Shown piece by piece: positions 1 through 10,011 of a stretch of DNA of 64,000 nt. The stretch's first letter is position 1; every line of letters begins with the position of its first letter. The stretch is from Zelopaecilomyces penicillatus (taxonomy: Eukaryota; Ascomycota; Sordariomycetes; Hypocreales; Pseudodiploosporaceae), in NCBI GenBank assembly GCA_005765155.1, contig VCCP01000006.1, positions 3,670,501-3,734,500 of the forward strand, in the 5' to 3' direction. The notes beneath the pieces were generated by a model that did no database searches, had not been told where the DNA came from, and worked only from the letters and a program-made list of their open reading frames with translations. The position numbers were made by a program, and so were the translations under genes.

Positions 1-189
1 CGTTCCCCTCAGCTCCCCACCATTTACGAAGAAGATTTTGTGCAGGATAAAAGGCAGCTTCCCACAATTTATGAGGAGGACTTTGTGCAAGACAAAAGAC
101 AACTTCCTACCATCTATGAAGAAGACTTTGTGCAGGACAAAAGACAGCTTCCCACCATTTACGAGGAGGATTTTGTGCAGGACAAATAA
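1..189 (+). CDS. RiPP (dikaritin-type) precursor peptide, 3' end; tandem core repeats
   Basis: This is an open frame from the window edge to the TAA at 187-189, and the 5' end with any signal peptide lies outside the window. It encodes four tandem units of 15 residues, QLPTIYEEDFVQD followed by Lys-Arg; the last unit ends in DK-stop. Lys-Arg is the Kex2 protease site that separates repeated cores in fungal ustiloxin/phomopsin-type precursors. The four 45-bp units differ only at synonymous positions (GAA/GAG, TAC/TAT, GAT/GAC, ACC/ACA, AGG/AGA), so the peptide sequence is conserved while the DNA drifts. The core probably includes the single Tyr, with the acidic EED-containing stretch acting as spacer, but the exact core cannot be read from sequence. 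The seven UstYa-family genes downstream support the call. The core sequence does not match any ustiloxin, phomopsin or asperipin core that I recall. Confidence 0.85.
   Translation, partial: RSPQLPTIYEEDFVQDKRQLPTIYEEDFVQDKRQLPTIYEEDFVQDKRQLPTIYEEDFVQDK
1..189 (+). repeat. 45-bp in-frame tandem repeat, four units
   Basis: The units occupy about 10-54, 55-99, 100-144 and 145-189, and the last ends at the stop codon. The first unit is preceded by codons for Arg-Ser-Pro instead of a directly adjacent Lys-Arg. Differences between units are all at silent positions. Confidence 0.9.
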
Positions 190-1043
190 GTGACAGTGAG
201 TTTCCTGCATAATTATCAGCAGGTAGCAATAATGAGCTAACATTTCTACTGCGAGTGCATCAATCTCTATCGGTTTGATACAGTTTTCATTCAATTTGGG
301 TTGTTTAAAGATAACTTGTATGGTCCGATGTGGCGCTGCGATGGGCAGCACAGCTCAAAGGTAGTTTATTTATTACTGACTACATGTTGTTATCTGGTGG
401 CGAATGGAAATGAATTTGACTGGTTGGAATTTAAACATCTTGAACTTTTTATATGAGTAACGTGTGGGCCTTTGTAGATCCTTAATCGTGTTAGGTCAAG
501 TGTACTTGTTGAATAGTTCAAACTGTAGCCCTTTGTATGCCTACTCCCAGCTTACTATGGCAAAATAACAGCCTTCACCCATTCTTACTCTACAGACAAT
601 ATGTGACCTAGTTCAACCTATTCTGTCAGCTACCACATGATGTAGATGTCCTATGAGCGAAGAATCAGCGGTCATTATTTCTCTTAGTGAAGAATATCCC
701 GTCCTGTAACGCAAGTTCCTATGAGTTGTAACATCTCATTATTCCGTGCCTATCGCACCACAAAGTGCAGCCCCACCCACACACACTAGTCATCGGACCA
801 GAACGCTCGGTCCGAAAGGATCACGGCCTTGGTTGAGTCCCCCGATCCAAAACGGGTGAGAATTTATGACCAGGATCTTTTTTTGACAAGCCTTGAGATA
901 TTACGCACAACTGCTGTTGGGGCTTGTGGACCATTCCGTGGGTAACAGTCGCTACGTTTAGTGAAGGCCAGAACCACGGTCTCTCAGTTTCCAAAGTGTA
1001 ACTCCTTTGGTTGAACTAAGAAGCACGACTTTCACTTGTCAGT
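190..1043. other. Intergenic region between precursor and first UstYa gene
   Basis: No credible gene is seen here. It should hold the precursor's 3' UTR and the promoter of the UstYa gene at 1044. A 7-bp inverted repeat (TCGGACC at 793-799, GGTCCGA at 809-815) lies about 230 bp before that start. It has the CGG...CCG form used by many Zn2Cys6 regulators, but this is only suggestive. Confidence 0.5.
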
Positions 1044-1889
1044 ATGGCCCCAATGGCAGAAACAACATATTTTAACATTAATATCGACAGCGACGTTATA
1101 TCTTGTATTGCGATGTCGGACGATCATGGACATCTCCTTACAAATGAGGAAGATGGTGCTTATACAGACAAAACAAGTGATAGCACCTTCACCTATAAAG
1201 GTTTCAATTTACCTGATCGGTCCCGGTCGAGATGGGGTCACTTAAGTAAGGCCATTGTCTTTTCAACAATTGTGGCAGCTTTCATCTTGATCTCGTTCAC
1301 TACCTCTCTGGCAGCACAGCTTCTTGTCGCTAGACACCACTGGTCCACCAATACGCCTGTGCAAAAGGTCACAGATTATTCTGTTTGCAAAGCAGGCACG
1401 GAATTCAACTGCGGCACCACGGCGGCAGAAGCGCGTGCCATGGGATGCCATTTTCAGCTATGGTCGTATAGCTGGGTCCCTCACGATTGCTACGACCCCG
1501 AGTTACATAGAGCCTTTCTCCGACGGCAGGCTGAAGAGGGTTGGGGATATTTCCGCGACAGGGACGGCCATGAAGAGATACCTCTTGATGTGATTCTTCG
1601 CGGTGATATCAGCGAGATTTTCACAACATGGGGCCAACACTTTTGGCACTGCGCGTACTATCAACGCAATTTCTTTCTCGCCAAGGTGGGCATCACGAAC
1701 CGTGATCTTGACTTGCACCATAGCCTTCATTGCCAGAAATGGATGTCGAACCCGTTTTATCATCCTTGGAATACCACCAATGTCAATCTTACTGTGGGGT
1801 TTCATACTTGCGATTCTGTTCATGGTTTGGGTGTCTTGGATAAAACAGAGGACTTTATTTTTCATCACCCTCCGAGTCAGATTGGATAA
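1044..1889 (+). CDS. UstYa-family (DUF3328) protein 1, probable peptide oxidative cyclase
   Basis: The 281-residue single-exon product has a cytosolic N-terminus, one membrane helix at about residues 70-96, and a luminal domain. The domain starts with a CG-x-T-x2-EAR-x3-GC-x-F motif (about 123-137) followed by SWVPHDC. The paired signature motifs are HFWHC at 199-203 and HSLHC at 226-230. UstYa proteins act in the secretory pathway on ribosomal peptide precursors, where they form ether or C-C cross-links involving Tyr. The ATG at 1044 gives a normal family length. An overlapping frame starting at 1036 is a shadow. It is the gene nearest the precursor and on the same strand. Its substrate assignment to that precursor is inferred from position. 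Confidence 0.85.
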   Translation: MAPMAETTYFNINIDSDVISCIAMSDDHGHLLTNEEDGAYTDKTSDSTFTYKGFNLPDRSRSRWGHLSKAIVFSTIVAAFILISFTTSLAAQLLVARHHWSTNTPVQKVTDYSVCKAGTEFNCGTTAAEARAMGCHFQLWSYSWVPHDCYDPELHRAFLRRQAEEGWGYFRDRDGHEEIPLDVILRGDISEIFTTWGQHFWHCAYYQRNFFLAKVGITNRDLDLHHSLHCQKWMSNPFYHPWNTTNVNLTVGFHTCDSVHGLGVLDKTEDFIFHHPPSQIG

Positions 1890-2191
1890 CTTCTGAGGTA
1901 GCAGTTAGTTGTCAACTAGTGAAATATTTAGCTTCTCGCAATTTTGTATCTCCTCTAAAGAACTCTGAGCAAATGTGCACCATGATCTTGTTTTCTTTTT
2001 TACGTGGAAGCGAAGTGCATGAATGCACTACTCCGTAGTAGTGAACTCAAGATGCCAAAACGACTTCGGGGCTACGGCGAGCGACTAATATTAGATGATA
2101 TATACGATTTTATGTTTGATACTAAGACACGTGTTATAATAATGATCGCCAGATAACCTCTATGCCCTGAATTTGCAAATTTCCACCGTTT
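1890..2191. other. Intergenic region between convergent genes
   Basis: This lies between the 3' ends of the UstYa gene (+) and the DOMON-cytochrome b561 gene (-). Nothing beyond 3' UTR and terminator sequence is expected, and nothing else is visible. Confidence 0.5.
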
Positions 2192-3769
2192 CTATTTACC
2201 CCCAACCTGTAGAAATGGACTTGCAACCTCGTCGTCTCCTTCAATGGCCTTCCTCCTGGTTGAATCGTTTGATCCAAATAGAGATGGCCAAGACCGTGCA
2301 GTGACAAAAATCAAGTTAAGACAAGTGAAGAGAATCGCAATGATCATCAATAGTAATGAAGCATCGGCAAGCCGAAGACCACTGATAGGCAAATCATTAG
2401 TTATATACATCTAGTGATAACAAATAGACTCCAGTGATTCTGACATGGATATAAAACTCACAGGATAACATTAAGACATCCAAATATAATGACGGAACGT
2501 CCAATCCAGATATGAAAGGTCGTCTGTTTAGACTTAGTAGCTGTTACTAGGAATTCCCTGTGGTGAGCGAAGCCTAGAAAGGCTTGAAGCGGGATGAGCG
2601 CCGTAAGCACGAGGCCAAGAAGACCATGCGGTTGAAGAAACATAAGCCACTTGGAAATATTAGTGACGTGGTACATGTGAGAGAGCATCAAGCCACCGGA
2701 GAGGTACAGGAGAATGCTGTTCCAACTTACCAAATTGTGTGTCACTGCAGCGTATATCAGAATGAGGATGCCTGCAGCAATCAAGAGCGAAGCAATGAAC
2801 TGGAAAGCGACGTGAGATCCAAACCCGCCAACCCGTAGCGCTATCACACCGCAAGGATAGAGAACCATGACTGCTGCAGCCATGAGACCTCCGTGAAATG
2901 CAAATAGAGTCTTTGTAGACAATTGAAGACCACTAGAACCCGAAACCGAAGTCGGCGCTCCATACTTCTCATCTTTGTCGGCAGAGATGTAACTTGGGCG
3001 GGTCCAATCCAACGATGGAACCATCACGGCTTTGCCATTGTCAACTTGGGCAGCTTCACCCATCTTGAGCTTGAAGTACCCATATCCTTCATGCTTGTGG
3101 ATTTCCGTATCTTCAGAAACGTGCGACAAGAATTGATAGCCGTTATAAGCCCAGATCCATTGCTGGAAATCAGGCGTAGTGTTTACCGAATCCCAAGAGT
3201 CACAGCTGTAACATATGAAACTTGTCTCGAACCACCCCGTGCTGTTCAGCGATATCGAATGAACGTCGACCTTGGGCAAGAAGGTGCTCGGCCGCGGCTC
3301 GAAATAACCCCTAGCAAAGGTATGAGCTTTTCAGTAACGTTCGCGTGCTGCGTCATTGGCAAAGGAAACCTACTTTCCACTTCGGACACTCAGAGTTGGA
3401 TCTATAAGGAACAATATGTTAGTATTTTGTAGTCCTAAATATTAAATATAAAATAAAATCTAGCAGCTATGTAGACTTGCCTTTTGTTGAGTTCGACTCG
3501 CCGTATGTGACAAACATGAGCGTCTTGTACATGGTGCTACCAATACCAACACCTGCCCAGCCAGCAGCGCGAGGTCGTTGGTAACCAAAGGTAACGGCCC
3601 AATCTGAAAGATGTGATGTATGATTCAAGCGGGTATTAAAAACAAGGCAGAATCTAAACTGGTCTTGAAGGTCTGACAATTGGCAATACTGGGCGGAGCT
3701 GGCTACAAGGCCGGCAAAGCCAAGTAGTAGGAACATGGCTCTGCCTACGCATAGTCTGATGAGAAACAT
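2192..3769 (-). CDS. Secreted DOMON domain-cytochrome b561 transmembrane redox protein
   Basis: Four exons join in frame: 3769-3481, 3401-3374, 3310-2462 and 2381-2192, giving about 451 residues. The N-terminus is a signal peptide (MFLIRLCVGRAMFLLLGFAG). Next comes a cytochrome-type DOMON domain with an AGWAGVGIG core, and then a b561-like set of about five membrane helices. These carry spaced His residues (AFHGG, LSHMYHV, QPHG, HIWIG) that would bind heme. The family moves electrons across membranes and is related to the heme domain of cellobiose dehydrogenase. Intron 1 uses a GC donor (AAAAG then GCAAGT), the only choice I found that keeps the frame. The short exon of 28 nt and the last intron (GTGAGT to CAG) restore the continuous reading NVILGLRLAD. 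A role as electron donor to peptide oxidation is inferred from its place between two UstYa genes. Confidence 0.8.
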
Positions 3770-4342
3770 GCTTGGAGTCACGTTGTAGGATGTGTAGGGA
3801 GTATTGGTGTTGTTCGAGAAGTCAAAGATGCCACAGCGAATTCAGCATATGCAGACTGGTCAAATACAGTGCATTCACAAATATGAAGAAAGCAGCGGGG
3901 ACTTGCAGTAAGGCGCAGGTAATTCCGAGCCTGCCACGTTAGTAAACGCGTAACGGGCAAGGCTCTTCCGAACTACCTACTTACATTGGCACAAGTATCA
4001 GAAATCTGTGAAATACCACTCTTCCCTGCCTACGTGAGGCACCAACCAAGCGATGTGACGTTTTACACTAATGAATTCGACATTTTATTCATCCAATACG
4101 CTACAAATTATTTTCTTGAATTATGATTTAAAAAAGCAAGAAGAATGTTGAGGGGTTCGCGGTTTCCTTGAAGTGTTATTGACAAACTGTATTCCACTTC
4201 GTCCATGATTCAAGTGGGGAAGTTTCAAATGAAAGTATTAACAGAGAACGACTTTTGGTGAAAGGTCAAATTAAAAGTCAGCCTAAAAGAACATGCCAAA
4301 ATCACTCCTAGAATTTCATAACACATCTATCCAAAACGGACT
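3770..4342. other. Upstream region of the DOMON gene with a possible small spliced hydrophobic frame
   Basis: On the minus strand a textbook intron (GTAAGT donor at 3984, TTTACTAACG branch site, CAG acceptor ending at 3931) joins 3985 to 3930. An ATG formed across the junction would open a very hydrophobic frame of about 36 codons, ending at 3822. This may simply be a 5' UTR intron of the DOMON gene. The rest (3990-4342) shows no gene. Confidence 0.3.
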
Positions 4343-4555
4343 TCATGGCCTATCCCAAGGTTCATATGCATTATACTTTTCCAGAATCTGTTTCACCCTT
4401 GAGTCGTGCTCCGCCGCTACGAACTCATCAGCCCAGCCAGACTCATCCACCACAAGATCTTGTTGCACTTGTGCAAACGACGGAGGCGACAATTGCAAAC
4501 TGGCGACGAGATGAAGGATGCTGAGCAGTATTACCGTGATAGGGACACGACGCAT
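4343..4555 (-). CDS. Small secreted peptide, 70 residues; possible RiPP precursor or effector-like peptide
   Basis: This intact frame of 70 residues begins with a clear signal peptide (MRRVPITVILLSILHLVAS). A short acidic mature part follows, ending ILEKYNAYEPWDRP. It has no cysteine and no membrane segment after the signal. No family is recognised. The Tyr- and Trp-rich tail after Glu-Lys resembles the end of the second small peptide in this locus (24405-24663), which reads QQYNGYDWSYG if spliced as proposed. It sits between a DOMON redox gene and a UstYa gene and is transcribed away from the latter. It could be a single-core precursor, a signalling peptide or an unrelated secreted protein. 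Confidence 0.55.
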   Translation of the reverse strand: MRRVPITVILLSILHLVASLQLSPPSFAQVQQDLVVDESGWADEFVAAEHDSRVKQILEKYNAYEPWDRP

Positions 4556-5384
4556 TGTTTCTTTATTGAGAAGTTTGAATGTTGCGTATTTTGCTGTGAC
4601 TTATGGATTAGCTGCGAGCTCAGGCCATGGCATGAAGTCAGACCATTACTTTGGAGTTTTGGTTTTCGCACTTCAAGACTGAGCCTGTGCTGATGCTAGA
4701 GAATTTGACTTTGCAGTTGGTGTACAAAAAGCTAGAGACTGGTTCCAGGCATTAGAGGAGACTGAGTCAACGTAGAGCCGGAAACTGTCAGGCGCAGTTT
4801 CAATCTTGCCGGGTAGATGGACTGCAAGCAAGACAAACCTGAGCCGATGACATGCCGGCTTACCAGTCACATCGGTGAAGGAGTGCTCATATTCGGCGAT
4901 CTCCAAATTGTGCGTTTGCCGAGTGACTCGGTCTGTCACTAGCTCGGACTGTCAGATCGAAGATGGAGCATGACCCCACCCACCATTGTTCAATTTCGAT
5001 GCCGATTCCGAGTCCGGGGTCCGAAGGCGGGGTCGATCGCGGGATCCGATTGCGATTCTTCTTGGTGTCGTCTCGGTTTGGGCAAAAGTAACTACAGTGT
5101 GGGCGGAACAGATGCCATGGCAAATGGGTAGAAGCTACTTTCGATCTCACTAGCAGTCGGCGGAGAGAGTAGAAGCGATACAAATCTTGACATGTGGCGG
5201 GGGTAAAGAAGATCATTCACAGTAAAAGTGATATCATGGAAACAGGCAACCGGGGTTCTAGACTAGGCTCTTGGGTGCGTTGGTTTTCTCAATTGCATGA
5301 CTTAGCTGAAGGTAATTCAAGCACTCATCAATCTGCGGATAATAAATCTGCGGTCCATCCTACAGCAGTCTGGGTAGTTCAACC
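4556..5384. other. Divergent intergenic region, promoter of small peptide (-) and UstYa 2 (+)
   Basis: No gene is supported. The stretch around 4943-5050 is GC-richer and holds several copies of TCGGAC/GTCCGA-type words (near 4943, 5010 and 5018), the same word as the inverted repeat before the first UstYa gene. Open frames here lack homology that I can recognise. Confidence 0.4.
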
Positions 5385-6464
5385 ATGTCGTTGTCTCCAA
5401 CAGAGCTTCATAGGCTCCCGACCTGTCGATGTTGTGAATGTAACCGATCTCACCTCTTTCTACACATACTACCCAACTCTGATTCCCCTTCTGCTACGGA
5501 ACAGGATGGACTGTCAAAGTTTGACAATTTGCGGGCTTGGATCAAACTGGACAATCACTCTGGTCAGCAGGGAGATCAGTCCGAGAAACACATTTCGCTA
5601 GATCACACCAATGAAAGCGCATTGGCATTCCATGTTCCCGACCACATGTTAAACTTTCCAGAAAGGCACATCACCATCGTTTTAGAAATGGTTCCGAAAA
5701 GCGCCAAATCAACATTTCTATCTACGGCAATAAACTTTCTAAGAATTCCAAAACGCCAGCCTGAATATAGCTCAATTGACTCATTCTCGTCTTCCGATCA
5801 GTCTTACGATCTCCCGTATGACGGACACAAACTTGACAGCAGATTACGCCGCTTCAAGATGCCACAGATTCTCATCATGGCCATCGGTCTTACAGCTCTT
5901 ATCGTCGCTGTCTGTACTTTTGCGTTGTTACCATTCTCACAACATGGCACAAACATCTGGCCAGAAGACGGCTACATCCGATATCCAACCCCAGGCAGTA
6001 ACGGTCCAAAGCGCCAACTACGTATCCTATATCAAAACGCAACAGAATGGTCTCGCAAAAATCCGCATAATAACGGCCAATGGAGAATGCGTATTGACGA
6101 CCAGGCACTTGTTCCAATCGAGGCGTGGGATCGCGACGAAGATCGGATTCAACAGTGGTTCGCCGACCGCTACCCGGGAATGCGCCACGTCGTGGAAACG
6201 AGAAGCTACTTACGTCCCAGCTGGCTTGGTTCGCTCAACGTGTCTGTGCCTTGGGATGACCAGTTTCACTTTGCGCATTGCATTGTTGCCATGCGGAGGT
6301 ATTGGAAGGCGAAGGAAACAGGCACTCATGTATGCCCGCGTGATATTTCTCCAACGCATGTTCAGCATTGTCTTAATTGGCTGGATGGCATTGTGTTCAA
6401 GCCAGAACCTGGTTTGCCGTACATGGGACCGGAGATGGCGTGGCAGACAAAACTCTGCTTTTGA
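5385..6464 (+). CDS. UstYa-family (DUF3328-like) protein 2, divergent
   Basis: The longest frame gives 359 residues. A membrane helix lies at about 160-184 and the paired motifs are HFAHC (295-299) and HVQHC (325-329). The Cys-rich CG...EA...GC.F segment of the other single-exon members is absent, so this is a divergent member. The family is usually 220-280 residues. The ATG at 5688 (MVPKSAKST) would give about 258 residues with the helix near residue 60, as in the neighbours, so the first 101 codons may be 5' UTR. Expected role: luminal oxidative modification of a peptide. Confidence 0.75.
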   Translation: MSLSPTELHRLPTCRCCECNRSHLFLHILPNSDSPSATEQDGLSKFDNLRAWIKLDNHSGQQGDQSEKHISLDHTNESALAFHVPDHMLNFPERHITIVLEMVPKSAKSTFLSTAINFLRIPKRQPEYSSIDSFSSSDQSYDLPYDGHKLDSRLRRFKMPQILIMAIGLTALIVAVCTFALLPFSQHGTNIWPEDGYIRYPTPGSNGPKRQLRILYQNATEWSRKNPHNNGQWRMRIDDQALVPIEAWDRDEDRIQQWFADRYPGMRHVVETRSYLRPSWLGSLNVSVPWDDQFHFAHCIVAMRRYWKAKETGTHVCPRDISPTHVQHCLNWLDGIVFKPEPGLPYMGPEMAWQTKLCF

Positions 6465-6861
6465 CCCTTTTAGATAGAAAAAAGCTGTATATAAAAGTGT
6501 GCAAGAGAGTTTGAATCATTCATGAGCTTGAAGTTTTATTTGTTTGGTTAGGCCACCGATTGCTGTATACCCTCCGGTTTTTAAAATGGGAAACGGCTCA
6601 TATTTTTCTTTACATGGAGAAAGCAGCTAATTTTACCATCAAAAGATGAACCGCTGTTGAATTTTGACGGCAGATTATTGCTAATTGTTCCATGGTAAAT
6701 TATAGACTTATGTTCCTTCATTCCACCAAGCTCGTCACGCATCCTGCTCGTGTTTTAACGTCATATTATACAGTTCATTTCACTCATCGTCTAGTCGAAC
6801 GAATCCAAGCCTCCATCCTATTTAAATTTCTCAATAACGCATGCAACAGGTAGTCGCTTCA
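6465..6861. other. Intergenic region between convergent genes
   Basis: It lies between UstYa 2 (+) and the APH-like gene (-). No coding sequence is recognised. Confidence 0.5.
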
Positions 6862-8294
6862 TCAGATGTCATCAGCACTTGCACTATGTAAGAACCGAAC
6901 AATCAAGGCTTCCGCCTCGCGCCGCGCCGCTTCAAGCTGCTCCTCAGTCTTTCGTTTCCTCATCATCGGATTATCCAACTCGAAAGGGCTGATTTTATCC
7001 ATGAACCAGTAAATATCCGCAATCTCTTTGAAGCGTGAGATATTGCTTGGTCTTGCTGCGCCAGCCCCAGCGAGCGCCTCATGCCATGCGCTCGCTTCAT
7101 CCCACTGGATCTCTGAGCAGTCTGCAGTGGTTGAAGGCGTAAAATCGCCAGTGAGTATCGCGTTGCGAAGATGAAGCTGGGGCGTGCTTTCGTATGGTCC
7201 TGGAAGATTTCCTCCTGGGATGTTGCCAAAGGAGTACCCCATGTACTCGTCTGCGGCCATCGCAACGTATGAAAAGTCATAATCTAGGAGCGCCGTGACC
7301 TCAAGACTGGCGGCATCAAAAAGGAGATTGCCCGTTGCTGGAAGGTTCATTTGTTAGATGTGTTGGAAATCATCGGTCGCGTGTCACACAGAGTAGTAGT
7401 GACTTACTAAAGTCACCGTGGACAAGCACCTTCTGGGTGTCATTGTGATTTTTGAAGATATCATCAAGTCGATTATCGATGAAATCATCAAGCCTTACCC
7501 TTACCCCATTCTCTTTCCAGCCTCGCATCACAGGGTTATCATCAGCCTCTCCAAGTTTGACTCTAAAGATATTTCTCAAAAAGTCTTTATAAGTCAATGA
7601 AGGGTCCCCTGTAAAAATGGCCATCTGAGCGCTGATAACCTCCCCACTTTGTTCATCGAATTTCAGTCCACCAAATCTGTCCACTGTGCGTGGGATCTTG
7701 AACCTCTGTAGCAGAGCTAGGATATCAGACATTTGCCCAAATACAACTGATTTATCCTGAAGAGACAGGGCATCGAAGCCTCGGGCAGGCATTGTCCCCC
7801 GCATGTACTGCTGCATAGTGAAGCCCTGACCCGTGGAAGTACTGGCCCAAGTGTAGACATCTGGGACAATGTGGCTGTATTTGGAGTTTGTGAGGGCCTG
7901 TCGTGCTAGGGTCATAAACGCGACTTCGTTTTCAACACGGTTGGTGTTGTTCATCCCTGTTAGGGGATTGGAATTCGCTAATCTGACAATTAAATGCGCA
8001 GAATTGGCGGGGAATAGGACAGAACCAGGTTGGGTGTCAGCATTCTGAGCAGACTTCAGCTTTTGTGCCGAGGTTGTTGGTGCTGTCAAAGTAACAAGGT
8101 AGATGAAGTTGTTGTAGGGAAACGGGGTGTTCATGTCATATTCAACAGGTTCAATGCTCTCCGCCTGAATGATCGTTAGTGCTCTGGCATCTGGCATGGT
8201 GGACATGGGATGACATGGAACTCACCTGTAGATCATTCAGCTGCAGGATTGATTTGACAAAATCCATGCGCTGATCGTAATGTTCGTGATCCAT
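6862..8294 (-). CDS. APH/choline-kinase-fold phosphotransferase-like protein
   Basis: Three exons (8294-8226, 8164-7408 and 7337-6862) give about 433 residues in frame. Introns have GTGAGT and GTAAGT donors and CTAAC-like branch sites. Splicing the second intron restores HGDFTTGNLLFD, the catalytic loop of aminoglycoside-phosphotransferase-like proteins with the base Asp and metal-binding Asn. It is followed by LLDYDFSYV, where the metal-binding Asp lies. The N-terminal part has a NEVAFMTLAR segment in place of the kinase helix. Such proteins are abundant in filamentous ascomycetes and mostly of unknown substrate. The start at 8294 was chosen because the frame upstream only continues from a GTG. 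It is soluble, with no signal peptide, so it would act in the cytosol. Its role in this locus is unknown. Confidence 0.8.
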
Positions 8295-10011
8295 GGTGTT
8301 GAAGAGGCGTCGATTGAGAAATCCTTTGCGCACGAAGTAGTAGAGTAGAGAACGTCAAGAGGGCAAATGATTTGAGACAATAATGGACGTAAATGGAATG
8401 TATGCTTGCCGCTTTATACACAGTTTTTCAGAAGCACAGTCAAGGCTGTAATGCAACGCAGCATGCAACGCAGCATGCTCCGTACATTTCGGTTTTTTCC
8501 TCTTTTGGCAGACAAACCCGATGAATTGCTTATAATACTCTGGCCCAACAACAGGTCAATTAAACAGTCAGGGCCCCGCCTCAAAGTCTCCTGTCTTCTG
8601 GCTCCTGTCAAATGCGTCGGTTGCTGGGGGGCATTGATTGGAGGTCGTGGCCAACGTCTCTGTGAGATCCGCAACGTGCAACGAGCAACTGGGTATGTAT
8701 GAGTTGAGGGGCAACCAAGTCGGTGTTGTTGATGGTGTTGGTGACCAGGAGTGCATATGCACATGTGCAAGCGTGGATTCTAGGGTTGTTTGTAAACAAG
8801 GCTCGGCGGTATTATGACAGAGTCGTACTCGTGAATCCATCAAGTAGCTATTCACGTAGCAGCCAGCCCCCCCTGTTGATGCTTCACAGAACTGTAGTCA
8901 AGGTACAACAATCGCAAAATTGTCGGACATGAGTCAATGTATCGGCTACACTCTAATAGCACGGCCCTAAAAAGCATATGAAGCATGGCACTGCTGGAAA
9001 CGCTTTGACTAGAGATCTTGTTGCCAGGCAGGTTCCGTACGATCTCTAAGCGCCCGCAGAGCGAACCCCCCACCACAAAAGTCCTTCTGTATTGGGACAT
9101 GCTGTTGGCCGAGCTGCACCAAGTCAAGGTACTTTGCAACTTGATGTACACGGAGTAGACTTGAACATTCACGTCCGGGTTTGCTGCAGTAACGTTCTCT
9201 GCACGCCGACAGTGTTTGTTGGCATTGGGGCACCACTTCATCAGAGCCAACTTGGTAACCATTGCCTACTATATCCAAGTATAGGTACGCCAAGGAATGC
9301 GCCCGGGGACAACATAGCTGATCGTGAATGCCAAATGCCTTAGATCCAGAATGAGTCTTTGAATGCTACCTTGCAGTTTGCTAGATGCTGATTTACTTCT
9401 ATGCGCTTTCATGTTTTTGTTCTGTCGTCGATGATACCATACTTTCCAGCAGCCTTTTAGTGGGTATTTTTAAGTGATTGAACAGAAACATTGAACAGGG
9501 CTTCCAGCAGATCTCTCAGTGGGTCTAAAAGAATGGAGCAGCATTATGAATCGGCTGTCGGGATTCTGAAAACGCAGCTCCAACATGTCATTATACCGTC
9601 CAGCCTCCAAACGCAATTGAACCCAAGGATCAAGTCAACTAAACTATGAGTCTTGATAACTGTAACGGCTCCTACAGCCTTGTCGGAATCGACAACACGG
9701 GAAGGGGTAGACAATGTACTCCAAAGTACTACCCTACCAGGCTTTGAGGAATAGCCAATTGGAGCCATCATATGTCTCGTCCAAACGAACAGGCCTACGC
9801 AGTACTGGAATGCCATTCGATACAACCAACATGGACAAGCCGAACAAGACGAACACAGTCACGTGTATACGTGTTATTCGATCACTATGTAATCTCTGGT
9901 TATCATGTCCTTCGCCGCCCCTGCTCCCCATCCATACGGCCCGCGTTGTGGTCGCCCACCTCATAGCCCCATAGTTTCACAGCATCACAGCTCACTCTCC
10001 TCACTCCAGCG
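8295..10011. other. Long region without a supported gene, before the ABC transporter
   Basis: Several frames of 60-136 codons occur on both strands, but none shows a recognisable domain, a consistent splice pattern or a signal peptide. Near 8452-8476 there is a short direct repeat (ATGCAACGCAGC twice). The region should contain the divergent promoters of the APH-like gene and the ABC transporter, and may hold decayed coding sequence. Confidence 0.4.

Noticed and set aside
1..189. Regular 45-bp repeats that could suggest a CRISPR-like array or satellite
   Set aside because: The repeats are directly adjacent with no unique spacers and code in frame for identical peptide units up to a stop codon.
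8414..9974. Overlapping frames of 60-136 codons on both strands
   Set aside because: No domain, signal peptide or consistent splice structure; many overlap each other, as expected by chance.
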